DNA from: CAZQQN01 sp964549595
GTDB taxonomy: Bacteria; Bacteroidota; Bacteroidia; CAILMK01; CAYYUA01
Length of the DNA stretch: 64,000 nt
Reading direction: 5' to 3'
NCBI GenBank assembly: GCA_964549595.1
Contig: CAZJWK010000001.1
Coordinates: forward strand, 39,230 to 103,229
The notes beneath the pieces were generated by a model, which was not told the DNA's origin, searched no databases, and was given only the letters and a program-made list of their open reading frames with translations. The translations under genes were made by a program, and so were the position numbers. Each line of letters starts with the position of its first letter. The stretch's first letter is position 1. This document shows positions 52,206-61,298 of this stretch, one piece after another.

Positions 52206-52209
52206 AGTG

Positions 52210-52398
52210 CTACTTTATTTCCTTGTGAATGGTGTGCCTTCTCAAATAAGGGTTATATTTTTTCAACTCGAGCTTCTCCGGTGAATTCCTTTTATTTTTG
52301 GAAGTATGATAACGGGACATACCCGGAACACCGGAATTTTTCTGCTCAGTACATTCCAAAATCACCTGTTTCCTGTCACCTTTTGCTTTACTTGCCAT
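52210..52398 (-). CDS. rpmG: 50S ribosomal protein L33
   Basis: The 62-residue protein begins MASKAKGDRKQVILECTEQ and ends PYLRRHTIHKEIK, the L33 pattern. The zinc-binding CxxC pairs are absent, so this is the cysteine-free form. It lies 3 bases after the rpmB stop, in one cluster with rpmB and DUF4295. Confidence 0.96.
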   Translation of the reverse strand: MASKAKGDRKQVILECTEQKNSGVPGMSRYHTSKNKRNSPEKLELKKYNPYLRRHTIHKEIK

Positions 52399-52401
52399 GG
52401 T

Positions 52402-52641
52402 TTAAAGAATTTTTTTGCCTTGTTTTTCCAAAGCTTTTATGTACTGATAGATGCCCTTCTTGTTAATGGTTCGAAGGGCTTTATTGGAAACCTTTAACTT
52501 GATCCAGCGATTTAACTCCGGGATGAAAAATTTCTTTTCATGAAGGTTCGGGTTGAATCGCCTCTTGTTCTTCTTATTGGAGTGGGACACGTGGTTACCC
52601 ACCAATGGTTTTTTCCCTGATAACTCACAAACCTTTGACAT
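52402..52641 (-). CDS. rpmB: 50S ribosomal protein L28
   Basis: The 79-residue protein starts MSKVCELSGKKPLVGNHVSH and contains SNKKNKRRFNPNLHEKKFF and LKVSNKALRTINKKGI, the expected L28 sequence. It is the first gene of the rpmB-rpmG-DUF4295 group, which probably continues into ftsY by readthrough. Confidence 0.97.
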   Translation of the reverse strand: MSKVCELSGKKPLVGNHVSHSNKKNKRRFNPNLHEKKFFIPELNRWIKLKVSNKALRTINKKGIYQYIKALEKQGKKIL

Positions 52642-52719
52642 AGCTCTTGATTTTAAGAGTGCAAATATCTAATAAATTGAATGTTTTCCCAAATCTTATT
52701 CCGAAGAAGTGTTCGGGAT

Positions 52720-53700
52720 TTACTCTTCTTTGCCTTTGTTGTTCCGAAAGTTAATGATAGAGAAATTAAGATACCTACCCGGATTTTCATTTAAATCCTT
52801 AACCAGGCGGTCAAGTGCCTTGGAGGTAGATTCCAGATTCCGGTAAAGCGAATCATTATTGACCAGTTTGGCAGCGGTACCCTGCCCCTTATTGATCTTT
52901 TTTATGACCCGGTTAAGGCGGGAAGCAATGCTATCCGTTTTAGTAAGGGTTTGCTTTATATCGGCCTTAGCAAGGGAATCGGATACGCTGGAAAGGTTCT
53001 TAAGGGTATTGTCTATTTCCTTGGTATTCGCTTTCAAATTTTCCGTTAGGGTTGCTGTGTTATCCAAAATACGCTGGAAATTTCCTTTTTCTTTCGATAT
53101 AATGGTATCAATGGATTTTGTGGAGCGGTTAAGACTGGCAATGGATTGCCTAAAATCCTTCAAACTTTCCTGAAGGTCTTTCTTACCGCCTTCCTGAAAA
53201 ATATCATTAATGGTTTTAATCATGGTATCCACCCTACTGACAATACCAGAATTATTCTTATTATCACTATTTGAAAATTGATTACGCAGTGATTCTGCTA
53301 AAGACAAGTTTTTGCCTTTAAGGGTATCACCGGGTTTAAGAAATCCTTCGGACTTATCCTCCATTAATAATTGAATGGCTTTAGAACCCAATAAACTGGA
53401 TCTATAAATCTCGGCTTTGCTCCCTTTGGGTATTTTGATTTCCTTGTCCGCGGTAAACCTAACCATAAGACCGGATTCCTTTGGCTCTAAAATGTTAATT
53501 TCTTTTACCTTCCCAATTTGATACCCTTTTAACATGACCGGGTGAGATACTTCCAAACCATTTATCTGCTCGTAACGGGCGTAGTAATGGTTATTTGAGG
53601 AAAAAATTTGGCTTCCTGAAATGACACTATAGCCAAATACCAAAAGGCCTAATGCTACGATGGTTAATAAACCAATTTTGGTTTCATTTCTAATGGTCAA
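52720..53700 (-). CDS. MlaD/MCE-domain protein, lipid transport
   Basis: An N-terminal membrane anchor (TKIGLLTIVALGLLVFGYSVI) is followed by one MCE domain (about 40-115: YARYEQINGLEVSHPVMLKGYQIGKV) and a long helical tail with coiled-coil character. MlaD-type proteins carry phospholipid between the two membranes. The TTG at 53700 (TIRNETKIGLL) matches the usual family start. A longer frame from the ATG at 53769 adds about 23 residues that do not look like the family, and an exact TAATTTTG promoter element lies inside that stretch at 53718-53725. The true start is not certain. Confidence 0.85.
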   Translation of the reverse strand: MTIRNETKIGLLTIVALGLLVFGYSVISGSQIFSSNNHYYARYEQINGLEVSHPVMLKGYQIGKVKEINILEPKESGLMVRFTADKEIKIPKGSKAEIYRSSLLGSKAIQLLMEDKSEGFLKPGDTLKGKNLSLAESLRNQFSNSDNKNNSGIVSRVDTMIKTINDIFQEGGKKDLQESLKDFRQSIASLNRSTKSIDTIISKEKGNFQRILDNTATLTENLKANTKEIDNTLKNLSSVSDSLAKADIKQTLTKTDSIASRLNRVIKKINKGQGTAAKLVNNDSLYRNLESTSKALDRLVKDLNENPGRYLNFSIINFRNNKGKEE

Positions 53701-53810
53701 AATGGAGAAAATTTTTGCAAAATTAGGTACTATTTGACAAAATGAAATCCAGGGGTTAAAGAACTTCAATCAATGAGGTCAGAATTCGCTATTCACGGGA
53801 GAAAAGATTA

Positions 53811-53827
53811 GACCCCGAACAGGGGTC
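53811..53827. other. Short hairpin between the amidase and MlaD genes
   Basis: A 6-bp GACCCC/GGGGTC stem with a 5-base loop lies just after the amidase stop. No T-tract follows, so its role is unclear. Confidence 0.3.
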
Positions 53828-53832
53828 AGCAC

Positions 53833-54618
53833 CTAATTTAATTTTTTATTCATAGCCTCTTTGTAATTCCGGAAAGCCCTGAAAATTCCAGAAGCTATGT
53901 ACACTTGGCCTTTTTCAGAAGTCAAATACTGGCGTTCTTTAGGGTTAGTCAAAAAGCCGGCCTCAACAAGAACACTTGGCATTGTAGTTTTCCAAAGCAC
54001 AACAAAACCGGCCTGTTTCACTCCTCGATTATGCCTGTTAACCCTTTCATCGAATTGGTGTTGAATATTGGACGCAAGGTTTAAGCTTTGATCCAGGTTA
54101 TTGTTTTGCTGCAGATTAAATAAAATGTGACTTTCAGGAGATTTGGGGTCGAAATGCTCATAATTCTCTTCATAGTTTTCTTCCATCAATACCACAGAAT
54201 TTTCCCGCTTAGCGACTTTTAGGTTTTCTTCAGACTTGTGTACACCCATGGCAAAGGTTTCTGTTCCATAAACCCGGGCAGAACTAGACGCATTGACATG
54301 AAGAGATATAAAAACATCGGCATTATTTCTGTTGGCAATTTGGGCGCGTTCATAAAGTTCCAGAAATTTATCTTTTTTACGCGTATAAATGACTTCGACA
54401 TCATCCAAATGCTCCTTAATAATTTTGCCTAACTTTAAGCCAATGTCCAGCACAACGTCTTTTTCCATAACGCCCCCGCTTTGGCAACCTGAATCATATC
54501 CCCCATGGCCCGGGTCAATCACAACCGTGTCCACCTTAAGGGTAGGTTCATTTAAAGGCTTAAAGGCACTGAACACAAAAAGGAAAGCCAGAAAAGCAAA
54601 TAATTTAAACCAATTCAT
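53833..54618 (-). CDS. N-acetylmuramoyl-L-alanine amidase (Amidase_3)
   Basis: This 261-residue exported zinc enzyme cleaves the bond between muramic acid and the stem peptide. It has a signal peptide (LFAFLAFLFVFSAFKPLN), the zinc ligands in VVIDPGHGGYDSGC, VMEKDVVLDIG and FISLHVNASS, and the catalytic glutamate in SVLVEAGFLTNPKER. A regulatory insert common in AmiC-type enzymes occurs at about 130-190. It begins 61 bases from the divergent lptD start and precedes the MlaD gene, a frequent arrangement in this phylum. Confidence 0.95.
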   Translation of the reverse strand: MNWFKLFAFLAFLFVFSAFKPLNEPTLKVDTVVIDPGHGGYDSGCQSGGVMEKDVVLDIGLKLGKIIKEHLDDVEVIYTRKKDKFLELYERAQIANRNNADVFISLHVNASSSARVYGTETFAMGVHKSEENLKVAKRENSVVLMEENYEENYEHFDPKSPESHILFNLQQNNNLDQSLNLASNIQHQFDERVNRHNRGVKQAGFVVLWKTTMPSVLVEAGFLTNPKERQYLTSEKGQVYIASGIFRAFRNYKEAMNKKLN

Positions 54619-54679
54619 AGTTTATACTTGTTGTCCAGAACGCTGGTCAGCATATTCAAATTGTGATAAACACTGAGCA

Positions 54680-57247
54680 TTGCCATTTCACAAAAATATA
54701 AAAATTTTTTTTATCGGTTTGATCCTTTCTTTTGGCCTTTTCTTACCCTCCCACTTGAAAGGTCAAAAGGCAGACAGTGTTACCAATCATTCCAACAAAG
54801 CAAATTCCGGAATTGATTCCACCATTAACGTTTCAGATACCCTCCAGCCGGATACGACCAAAATAACCCAATCAGATACCCTGATCAGTCCCTCTGCCCT
54901 GGAGAGTACCGTCAAGTACAAAGCCAAAGATTCAGTCCAGTTCAAAATTGGTGAAAAAACGGCAAACCTTTTTGACCAGGCCAAAATCCATTACAAGGAA
55001 ATTCAAATGACCTCCGGGAAGATCCTTATGGATTGGGGCACTAATACCATTCATGCCCGTGGTCTCAGGGATTCAACAGAAGCATTAAACCAAAAACCGG
55101 TTTTCCAGGAAAAGCAGCAAAAATTCGAGGCCGATAGCATGGATTACAATTACCAATCCAAAAAAGGGAAACTCTATGGGCTTCAGACCCAGAAAGCTCA
55201 GGGCTACCTGCATGGTGAGGAGGTCAAAAAAGATCAATACAATGTCACTTATGCCAGTAAAGCCAAATACACTACTTGTGATAAATCGCATCCCCACTTC
55301 TATATAGAGGCCAATAAAATTAAAACCATACCCAACGATAAAATCATCTCCGGACCCGCACACCTGGTTATTGGGGATGTACCCCTTCCCCTTTACCTGC
55401 CCTTTGGTTTCTTCCCGAATACCAAAAAACATTCCTCGGGCCTCATTTTGCCCAGTTACGGGGAAGATCCGCAGCGTGGATTTTTCTTAAAAGGTTTGGG
55501 GTATTATTTTGCCATCAATGATAAAATGGACCTCAAGCTGGAAGGCAACATTTTCTCTAAGGGCAGTTGGCGCCTCCGTGGCGAAAGCAATTATAAAAAC
55601 CGTTACCAATACCAGGGCCGTTTAGCCCTGGAATATGGAGTGGATAAAATCGGTGAGCCAACCGATCCCAATTTTTCCAAACAAAAAGCCTTTTTAATCA
55701 AGTGGAACCACAGACAAGCCCAAAAAGCAAGACCCTTTTCCAACTTCAGAGCAGATGTAAGCATCGCAAGCAATGACGCATTAAACCGGAAAATAGGAAG
55801 TTTGGATAAAACCCAAAAGAACCTCTTAAATTCTTCCATAGACTACAGCACCCAATTTCCGGGCACGCCTTTTCAACTAAGCGTTAGTTCAAGCCACAGC
55901 CAAAACCTGGCTGATCATTCTTTCAATGTGACTTTACCTTCTGCCGACCTGCAGATGAGCCGGGTGAATCCTTTTCCGGCCGCTGACAAAAGTTTTATCA
56001 AGAACATTGGCATTGATTATCAAGCTGGGTTTAAAAACCGGCTGCAAACAAAGGATACCAGCCTTTTTCAAAGGCAAACCTGGCAACAATGGAATAACGG
56101 TATTCGTCATCAAGCCAATTTTTCAACAAGTGCCAAAGTTTTTAAATATTTCAGTTTTAGCCCCAACATTAGTTACCGGGAAAGTTTCTTTTTCGAAAAG
56201 GAAGCCCGCCAATATGACCCTGAACAGGATACCACGTTATCCTTTCAACGTAATGGTTTTTTCAGCGTCAGGAGTTATAACTTCAACAGTGATTTAAGCA
56301 CCAATATTTACGGGACTTTCAACATCAATAAATTGGGAATACTGGCGGCCAGACACGTGATAAACCCCAGGCTCAACTTTACTTACAGCCCGGATTTTAG
56401 GGATCCTCGTTTTAACAATTTTACTTATTACAAAGGCGAAGGGGGCGAACAAAAATCCTATTTCCCGCATAAAGGCCCTTATAGCAAAAGGCCTGGTAGG
56501 GAACGCGGATCCCTGGGTATAACCATCGACAATAATCTGGAAATGAAGGTGAAAAATAAATCGGATAGCGCAAAAGACACCAAAAAGGTCAGTATTCTGG
56601 ACCGGTTTACGATTTCTACCAATTATAATTTTCTGGCAGACTCGTTCCCTTTAAACGCCATTCGCTTTAACGCCAATACCCGGATCCTTGAAATGATCGA
56701 TCTCAACCTTCGGGGTTCTATCGATCCCTATTATTTGGACCCCAACGATACCAATCGCGTAAACCGATTAAGCATCAATGAAAACGGAAAACTTGGCCGG
56801 GTTACCAACCTTAACGTCAGATTAAGTACCAGCCTGAACCCAAAACTGCTCAAAAATGGTAAAAGCAAACCGATGCATTCAAGTTTTTACAGGCCTTTGA
56901 GCAGTATTCACTACGTGGATTTTGATATTCCATGGGATCTTAGGCTTAATTACAACCTCAATTATAGCAAACCCAGTCTCAAAGGGGAAATTACCCGGAA
57001 CAATCTGGGTTTGGACGGGGATATCAAGCTAACCGATAAATGGAAAATAAGGGGCCAAACTTCCTTTAACTTCAGTGAAGGGGAATTTGCTCCTTCAGAA
57101 ATCTCCATACACAGGGATTTGCATTGCTGGGAAATGAGCTTTCGCTGGCAACCGTTTGTGGAAAATGGTTTTTACATGTTCCGGATTAATGCCAAGTCTT
57201 CTGTACTCAAAGACCTGGAATACGAAAAGAAAAAGCAGAATTATTAA
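54680..57247 (+). CDS. lptD: LPS-assembly protein LptD (OstA-like)
   Basis: This 855-residue outer-membrane protein inserts lipopolysaccharide into the outer leaflet. A signal peptide (about 6-30, ending LKGQ) is followed by an OstA-type periplasmic beta domain (about 95-240: SGKILMDWGTNTIHARGL, YNVTYASKAKYTTC). A large C-terminal beta barrel (about 250-850) has LPFGFFPNTKKHSSGLILPSY and many amphipathic strands. The conserved disulfide cysteines are fewer than in E. coli. The start is a TTG at 54680: a stop codon (TGA) lies 6 bases upstream in frame and no ATG exists before the signal peptide. Confidence 0.88.
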   Translation: MPFHKNIKIFFIGLILSFGLFLPSHLKGQKADSVTNHSNKANSGIDSTINVSDTLQPDTTKITQSDTLISPSALESTVKYKAKDSVQFKIGEKTANLFDQAKIHYKEIQMTSGKILMDWGTNTIHARGLRDSTEALNQKPVFQEKQQKFEADSMDYNYQSKKGKLYGLQTQKAQGYLHGEEVKKDQYNVTYASKAKYTTCDKSHPHFYIEANKIKTIPNDKIISGPAHLVIGDVPLPLYLPFGFFPNTKKHSSGLILPSYGEDPQRGFFLKGLGYYFAINDKMDLKLEGNIFSKGSWRLRGESNYKNRYQYQGRLALEYGVDKIGEPTDPNFSKQKAFLIKWNHRQAQKARPFSNFRADVSIASNDALNRKIGSLDKTQKNLLNSSIDYSTQFPGTPFQLSVSSSHSQNLADHSFNVTLPSADLQMSRVNPFPAADKSFIKNIGIDYQAGFKNRLQTKDTSLFQRQTWQQWNNGIRHQANFSTSAKVFKYFSFSPNISYRESFFFEKEARQYDPEQDTTLSFQRNGFFSVRSYNFNSDLSTNIYGTFNINKLGILAARHVINPRLNFTYSPDFRDPRFNNFTYYKGEGGEQKSYFPHKGPYSKRPGRERGSLGITIDNNLEMKVKNKSDSAKDTKKVSILDRFTISTNYNFLADSFPLNAIRFNANTRILEMIDLNLRGSIDPYYLDPNDTNRVNRLSINENGKLGRVTNLNVRLSTSLNPKLLKNGKSKPMHSSFYRPLSSIHYVDFDIPWDLRLNYNLNYSKPSLKGEITRNNLGLDGDIKLTDKWKIRGQTSFNFSEGEFAPSEISIHRDLHCWEMSFRWQPFVENGFYMFRINAKSSVLKDLEYEKKKQNY

Positions 57248-57388
57248 GAATGCCTTTAAACCGGCTATGACTTTCAAAAGACCCACGGTAACGACTGTTC
57301 AGGAACATTTTTCATTAAAGAAGAATAGGAAGCGTTCGGAATTTTACCGATCTTTGAAACCATGGAATGAGCAGCAAAATTAACACAG

Positions 57389-58654
57389 ATGAAAAACGCC
57401 TATATCATCATCATTGGGGATGAGATCCTTTATGGTTTTACCCACGATCACAATTCCCATTACCTGGCTTTTCACCTGAACCAGGCTGGTTTGCAGGTAC
57501 AAACCGTTAAGGTGATCAATGACGATAAGGAAACAATCAAGGAAACATTCAGGGAAGCCCTTGCAAAAGCTGACGTCATCGTTGCAACGGGGGGTTTGGG
57601 GCCTACCCGGGATGACATTACCAAATCAACCCTTGCAGAAGTTTTCGATTGTGAAATCGTTTACAGTGAAAAAGCCCGGGAATATGTCGAAGCCTTTGTT
57701 CAGCAGCGTAATATGAATTTGGACAACCGAAATATCGGCCATACCTACATTCCTGCCAAAGCGAAGCCCCTGAAAAATGAACATGGCATGGCACCCGGCC
57801 TGTTGTTTGATGAAAACGGACAGATCACGGTCGCTTTACCGGGTGTCCCATCGGAAATGCAGTACCTCACTGATGAGGAGGTCATTCCCTATGTGAACGA
57901 CCATTTGAATCTACCGCCAACCCAACACACCCAATTTTTGACTGCCGGTATACCAGAAGTCATCCTACATGAAAAAATTCAGGACATGGAGACCCTTCTG
58001 CCTCAGGATATCAGTCTGGCATATTTGCCCGAATGGGGGATGGTCAAATTGCGCTTAACAGGCAGGGGCTATACCCATGAAGCTTTCCGGGAAGCCATTA
58101 AACCATTTTCAGACCAATTACACCAAAAGGTGGGAAAGTACATTTTCGGCTATGATGATCAAACCCTGCCTGAAGTGGTGGGTAATAAATTGCAAGCGCA
58201 AAATGCCACTTTGGCCACCGCGGAAAGTTGCACAGGCGGTTATCTGGCCCATTTAATCACCAGTGTTTCCGGTAGTTCGGCCTACTTCCGGGGAAGTGTC
58301 ATTTCTTATACCAACCAAGTTAAAGCACAGGAGTTAGGCGTAAGTGACGCCACTTTAGAAAAGCATGGGGCCGTAAGCGAACCGGTCGTCACCCAAATGG
58401 TCAAAGGTATGAACCAAAAATGGGGTACGGATTATGCAATCGCCACCAGTGGAGTGGCAGGTCCGTCAGGCGGAACACCTGACAAGCCGGTCGGGATGGT
58501 TTGGATTGCGGCTGGTACCACTGACCAGGTGAGTACCCATTGTTTTCATTTTTTCAAAGACCGCTTTAAGAATATTCATTTTTCGGGAATCATGGGATTA
58601 GATATGTTGAGGCGTGTACTGGTATACGGGGAAGCGAATTACAAAAAATCATGA
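57389..58654 (+). CDS. cinA: CinA-family protein, NMN amidohydrolase fusion
   Basis: This 421-residue protein has two domains. The N-terminal MoCF-like domain (about 1-170) carries IIIGDEILYGFTHDHNS and VATGGLGPTRDDITKS. The C-terminal CinA domain (about 255-415) carries ATAESCTGGYLAHLITSVSGSS and GSVISYTNQVKAQELGV, which in PncC-type proteins deamidates nicotinamide mononucleotide in pyridine salvage. The fusion is the usual full-length form. It is followed 50 to 130 bases later by the E2 gene, depending on that gene's start. Confidence 0.95.
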   Translation: MKNAYIIIIGDEILYGFTHDHNSHYLAFHLNQAGLQVQTVKVINDDKETIKETFREALAKADVIVATGGLGPTRDDITKSTLAEVFDCEIVYSEKAREYVEAFVQQRNMNLDNRNIGHTYIPAKAKPLKNEHGMAPGLLFDENGQITVALPGVPSEMQYLTDEEVIPYVNDHLNLPPTQHTQFLTAGIPEVILHEKIQDMETLLPQDISLAYLPEWGMVKLRLTGRGYTHEAFREAIKPFSDQLHQKVGKYIFGYDDQTLPEVVGNKLQAQNATLATAESCTGGYLAHLITSVSGSSAYFRGSVISYTNQVKAQELGVSDATLEKHGAVSEPVVTQMVKGMNQKWGTDYAIATSGVAGPSGGTPDKPVGMVWIAAGTTDQVSTHCFHFFKDRFKNIHFSGIMGLDMLRRVLVYGEANYKKS

Positions 58655-58782
58655 GCCGGCATAATCTGCTTTTGAGTAGCAAAGGTATGCGGAGAGGTTA
58701 GGCATTGCATTTCACATTTATTGCAATAACATTTAATTTTACACCTTCAAATGAGACGGTTTTAAAAAGAAAACAACACACA

Positions 58783-60219
58783 ATGACTAAGAAGGTTGAA
58801 CTTTTGATGCCACAGCTTGGGGAAAGCATCCAGGAAGCCACCATTTTAAAGTGGCTTAAGCAGGTAGGCGATACTGTGGAAGCTGATGAATCGGTACTGG
58901 AAATATCCACTGATAAGGTGGATTCTGACGTGCCGGCACCGGTTGGCGGGAAGATCGAAGAAATCAAATACAGCCCTGAGGATGTGGTGAAGGTCGGGGA
59001 ACCTTTAGCGGTTATTTCAACGGATGAGGAAGTAGGTGATGATGTCAATGTGATTGAAGATGACGGAGGCGCTGCTGCCGAACCCAAAGAAGAACCTGTT
59101 CCGTCCGGGGACGGTGAAAAAACAGCAGCCGAAGCCAGTGCTGGTGAAGCAAAAGAAGCCGTTACAGCTCCTCAGCCTGAATCTACTGCTGCACCCGAAG
59201 CAGAGAAGCCCGCCAAAGGTTCCGGTAACCGATTTTATTCGCCCTTAGTCCGCAATATAGCCCAACAGGAAAATATCTCCATGGGTGAATTGGACCAGTT
59301 GGAAGGCACCGGCAAAAATGGCCGGGTTACCAAGCGAGACATTTTACAATATGTAGAAGATAAAAAAGCAGGCAAAGTGGCTGCACCAAAAGAAGAAGCC
59401 CCTGCTGCGGCCCAGCCGAAGCCGGACGGCCAAAAAGCAGCCGCCGCCTCCACTGTGCAGTCAGGGCCTCAGCCCCAAGCGCCTGAAGAACCTGAAGTGC
59501 CAATCTACGAGGGGGATGAAGTTGTGGAAATGGACCGCATGCGGAAGATGATCTCGGAACACATGGTCCGTTCCAAACGAACATCACCCCATGTAACCTC
59601 TTTCGTAGAGGTAGACATGACACCCATTGTCCAATGGCGGGATAGCGTCAAAAAGGACTTTGAAAAGCAGGAGGGCGAAAAACTTACCTTCACACCCATT
59701 TTTGTGGAAGCCGTTGTGAAAGCCATGAAGGAAATGCCTGGACTGAACATTTCCGTTGCCGGTGATAAGATCATCAGGCGCAAGCAAATCAACATAGGAA
59801 TGGCTACTGCCATGCCTTCCGGACATTTAATCGTTCCGGTAGTCCATAATGCGGACAATATGAACCTTATCGGCCTTGCCAAGAAGGTTAATGACCTGGC
59901 TAAACGCGCCAGAGACAACAAACTGAAGCCGGAGGAAATACAAGGCGGCACTTTCACCCTTACCAACGTGGGAACTTTTGGTAATGTGGCCGGAACGCCT
60001 GTTATCAATCAACCTCAGGTAGCGATCCTGGCAACAGGCGCCATTCAGAAAAAACCGGATGTGGTAGAGACTGAATACGGGGACACCATTGCCATACGCC
60101 ACAAAATGTTCCTTTCGATGTCCTATGATCATCGGGTCATAGATGGCGCTTTAGGGGGTGCCTTTATCCGAAAGGTCGGTGATAACCTGGAAAATTTTGA
60201 TACTTCCCGGGCATTTTAA
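58783..60219 (+). CDS. 2-oxoacid dehydrogenase E2 acyltransferase
   Basis: This 478-residue core subunit passes acyl groups from lipoyl to CoA. It has one lipoyl domain (lysine in EISTDKVDSDVPAP), a long Ala/Pro/Glu linker, a peripheral subunit-binding domain (FYSPLVRNIAQQENIS, GRVTKRDILQYV), a second Ala/Pro linker and the catalytic domain ending MSYDHRVIDGALGGAF, with the active-site histidine. Whether the substrate is 2-oxoglutarate or branched-chain oxoacids is not determined, and no E1 or E3 gene is adjacent. The ATG at 58783 (MTKKVELLMPQLGES) is chosen over an upstream in-frame start, because residues before it are unlike any lipoyl domain. Confidence 0.93.
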   Translation: MTKKVELLMPQLGESIQEATILKWLKQVGDTVEADESVLEISTDKVDSDVPAPVGGKIEEIKYSPEDVVKVGEPLAVISTDEEVGDDVNVIEDDGGAAAEPKEEPVPSGDGEKTAAEASAGEAKEAVTAPQPESTAAPEAEKPAKGSGNRFYSPLVRNIAQQENISMGELDQLEGTGKNGRVTKRDILQYVEDKKAGKVAAPKEEAPAAAQPKPDGQKAAAASTVQSGPQPQAPEEPEVPIYEGDEVVEMDRMRKMISEHMVRSKRTSPHVTSFVEVDMTPIVQWRDSVKKDFEKQEGEKLTFTPIFVEAVVKAMKEMPGLNISVAGDKIIRRKQINIGMATAMPSGHLIVPVVHNADNMNLIGLAKKVNDLAKRARDNKLKPEEIQGGTFTLTNVGTFGNVAGTPVINQPQVAILATGAIQKKPDVVETEYGDTIAIRHKMFLSMSYDHRVIDGALGGAFIRKVGDNLENFDTSRAF

Positions 60220-60427
60220 ACAAATACGCCTATCAGGTTCCCTGAAAAGCAATGAAAGCTCACTGCATGTAGTCGCTTAACCCATAAAAAAGTCCGAAGG
60301 CGACTGATCCATAAAGGCAAAATCCTGACTTAAGGGCAGTCCGGTAAAAAGAGGAATGCTTCCTGGCTTAGCTTTTGCGCCTGTATGGTTTCATTGCTAA
60401 TTTTTTGTGTCCACTAAAGTTGTGCTT

Positions 60428-61219
60428 ATGACCGATTCCTATCCATTTTATCAAGTCAATGCCTTTACCTCCGAAGCTTTCAGGGGCAATCCGGCTGCGG
60501 TCTGCTTGTTAAATGAATGGCCTAAAAATAACACCCTTCAAAACATTGCGGCTGATAACAACCTTTCCGAAACGGCTTTTTTAAAACCGGTGGATGAGGA
60601 TTACGAAATTAGATGGTTTACACCAACCACTGAGGTGGCTTTATGCGGTCATGCCACTTTGGCCTCTGCTTTTGTGGTGTTTGAATACCTGCATCCCCAA
60701 TGGGATGAAGTCATTTTTCATACCCGTTATTCCGGGGATTTGTTTTTAACGCGGGAACAGGAAAAGATGGTCATGGACTTTCCTAAAGTACCGGTGACCG
60801 AAAAGGTTAATACCCATGGTCTGGACCAATTAAAAACCACTGTAAAAGCGGTTTACGAAGGTGATAAGTTAATCCTTCAGCTGGAAAATGAAGAAGCGGT
60901 AAAACATTTCTACCCTGATTCCGAACTTCTGGGAAATATGCATGAATTTGGGGTGGCCCTGACGGCCCTTTCTGATGATCCAAATACGGATTTCGTTTCC
61001 CGTTTCTTCGCCCCTAATGCCGGTATTAAAGAAGATCCTGTTACCGGTTCCCTGCATTGTTCCCTGGCTGAGCTTTGGGAAAATCAACTCCGCAAGCAAA
61101 CCATGAAAGCTAAGCAGATCAGCAATCGGGGTGGCGAACTGGAAGTCAGCGTTAAAGGGGAACGGGTTTTACTGAAAGGCCAGGCCCGGAAAGTGATTGA
61201 AGGCCATTTCTTCGTTTAA
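60428..61219 (+). CDS. PhzF-family isomerase
   Basis: This 263-residue protein has the diaminopimelate-epimerase-like fold of PhzF. GNPAAVCLLNEW, the acid in NLSETAFLKP, CGHATLASAFVVFEYL and NAGIKEDPVTGSLHCSLAELW are in place. Members outside phenazine producers have other, mostly unknown substrates, and no phenazine genes occur here, so a phenazine role should not be assumed. The ATG at 60428 (MTDSYPFYQVNAF) is preferred to a GTG seven codons upstream. Confidence 0.92.
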   Translation: MTDSYPFYQVNAFTSEAFRGNPAAVCLLNEWPKNNTLQNIAADNNLSETAFLKPVDEDYEIRWFTPTTEVALCGHATLASAFVVFEYLHPQWDEVIFHTRYSGDLFLTREQEKMVMDFPKVPVTEKVNTHGLDQLKTTVKAVYEGDKLILQLENEEAVKHFYPDSELLGNMHEFGVALTALSDDPNTDFVSRFFAPNAGIKEDPVTGSLHCSLAELWENQLRKQTMKAKQISNRGGELEVSVKGERVLLKGQARKVIEGHFFV

Positions 61220-61298
61220 ACCAGATTCCCGAAACCGAAGGATTTCCCTGACACTGGCATTCGGTATAAGGGGAGAGCACATTCCCAAAGAACCGGTT

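Noticed and set aside
59505..60008. Open frame of 167 codons on the minus strand
   Set aside because: Antisense to the catalytic domain of the E2 gene, with a serine- and leucine-rich shadow composition.
60428..61219. Phenazine biosynthesis
   Set aside because: PhzF relatives are widespread in non-producers and no other phz gene is present.
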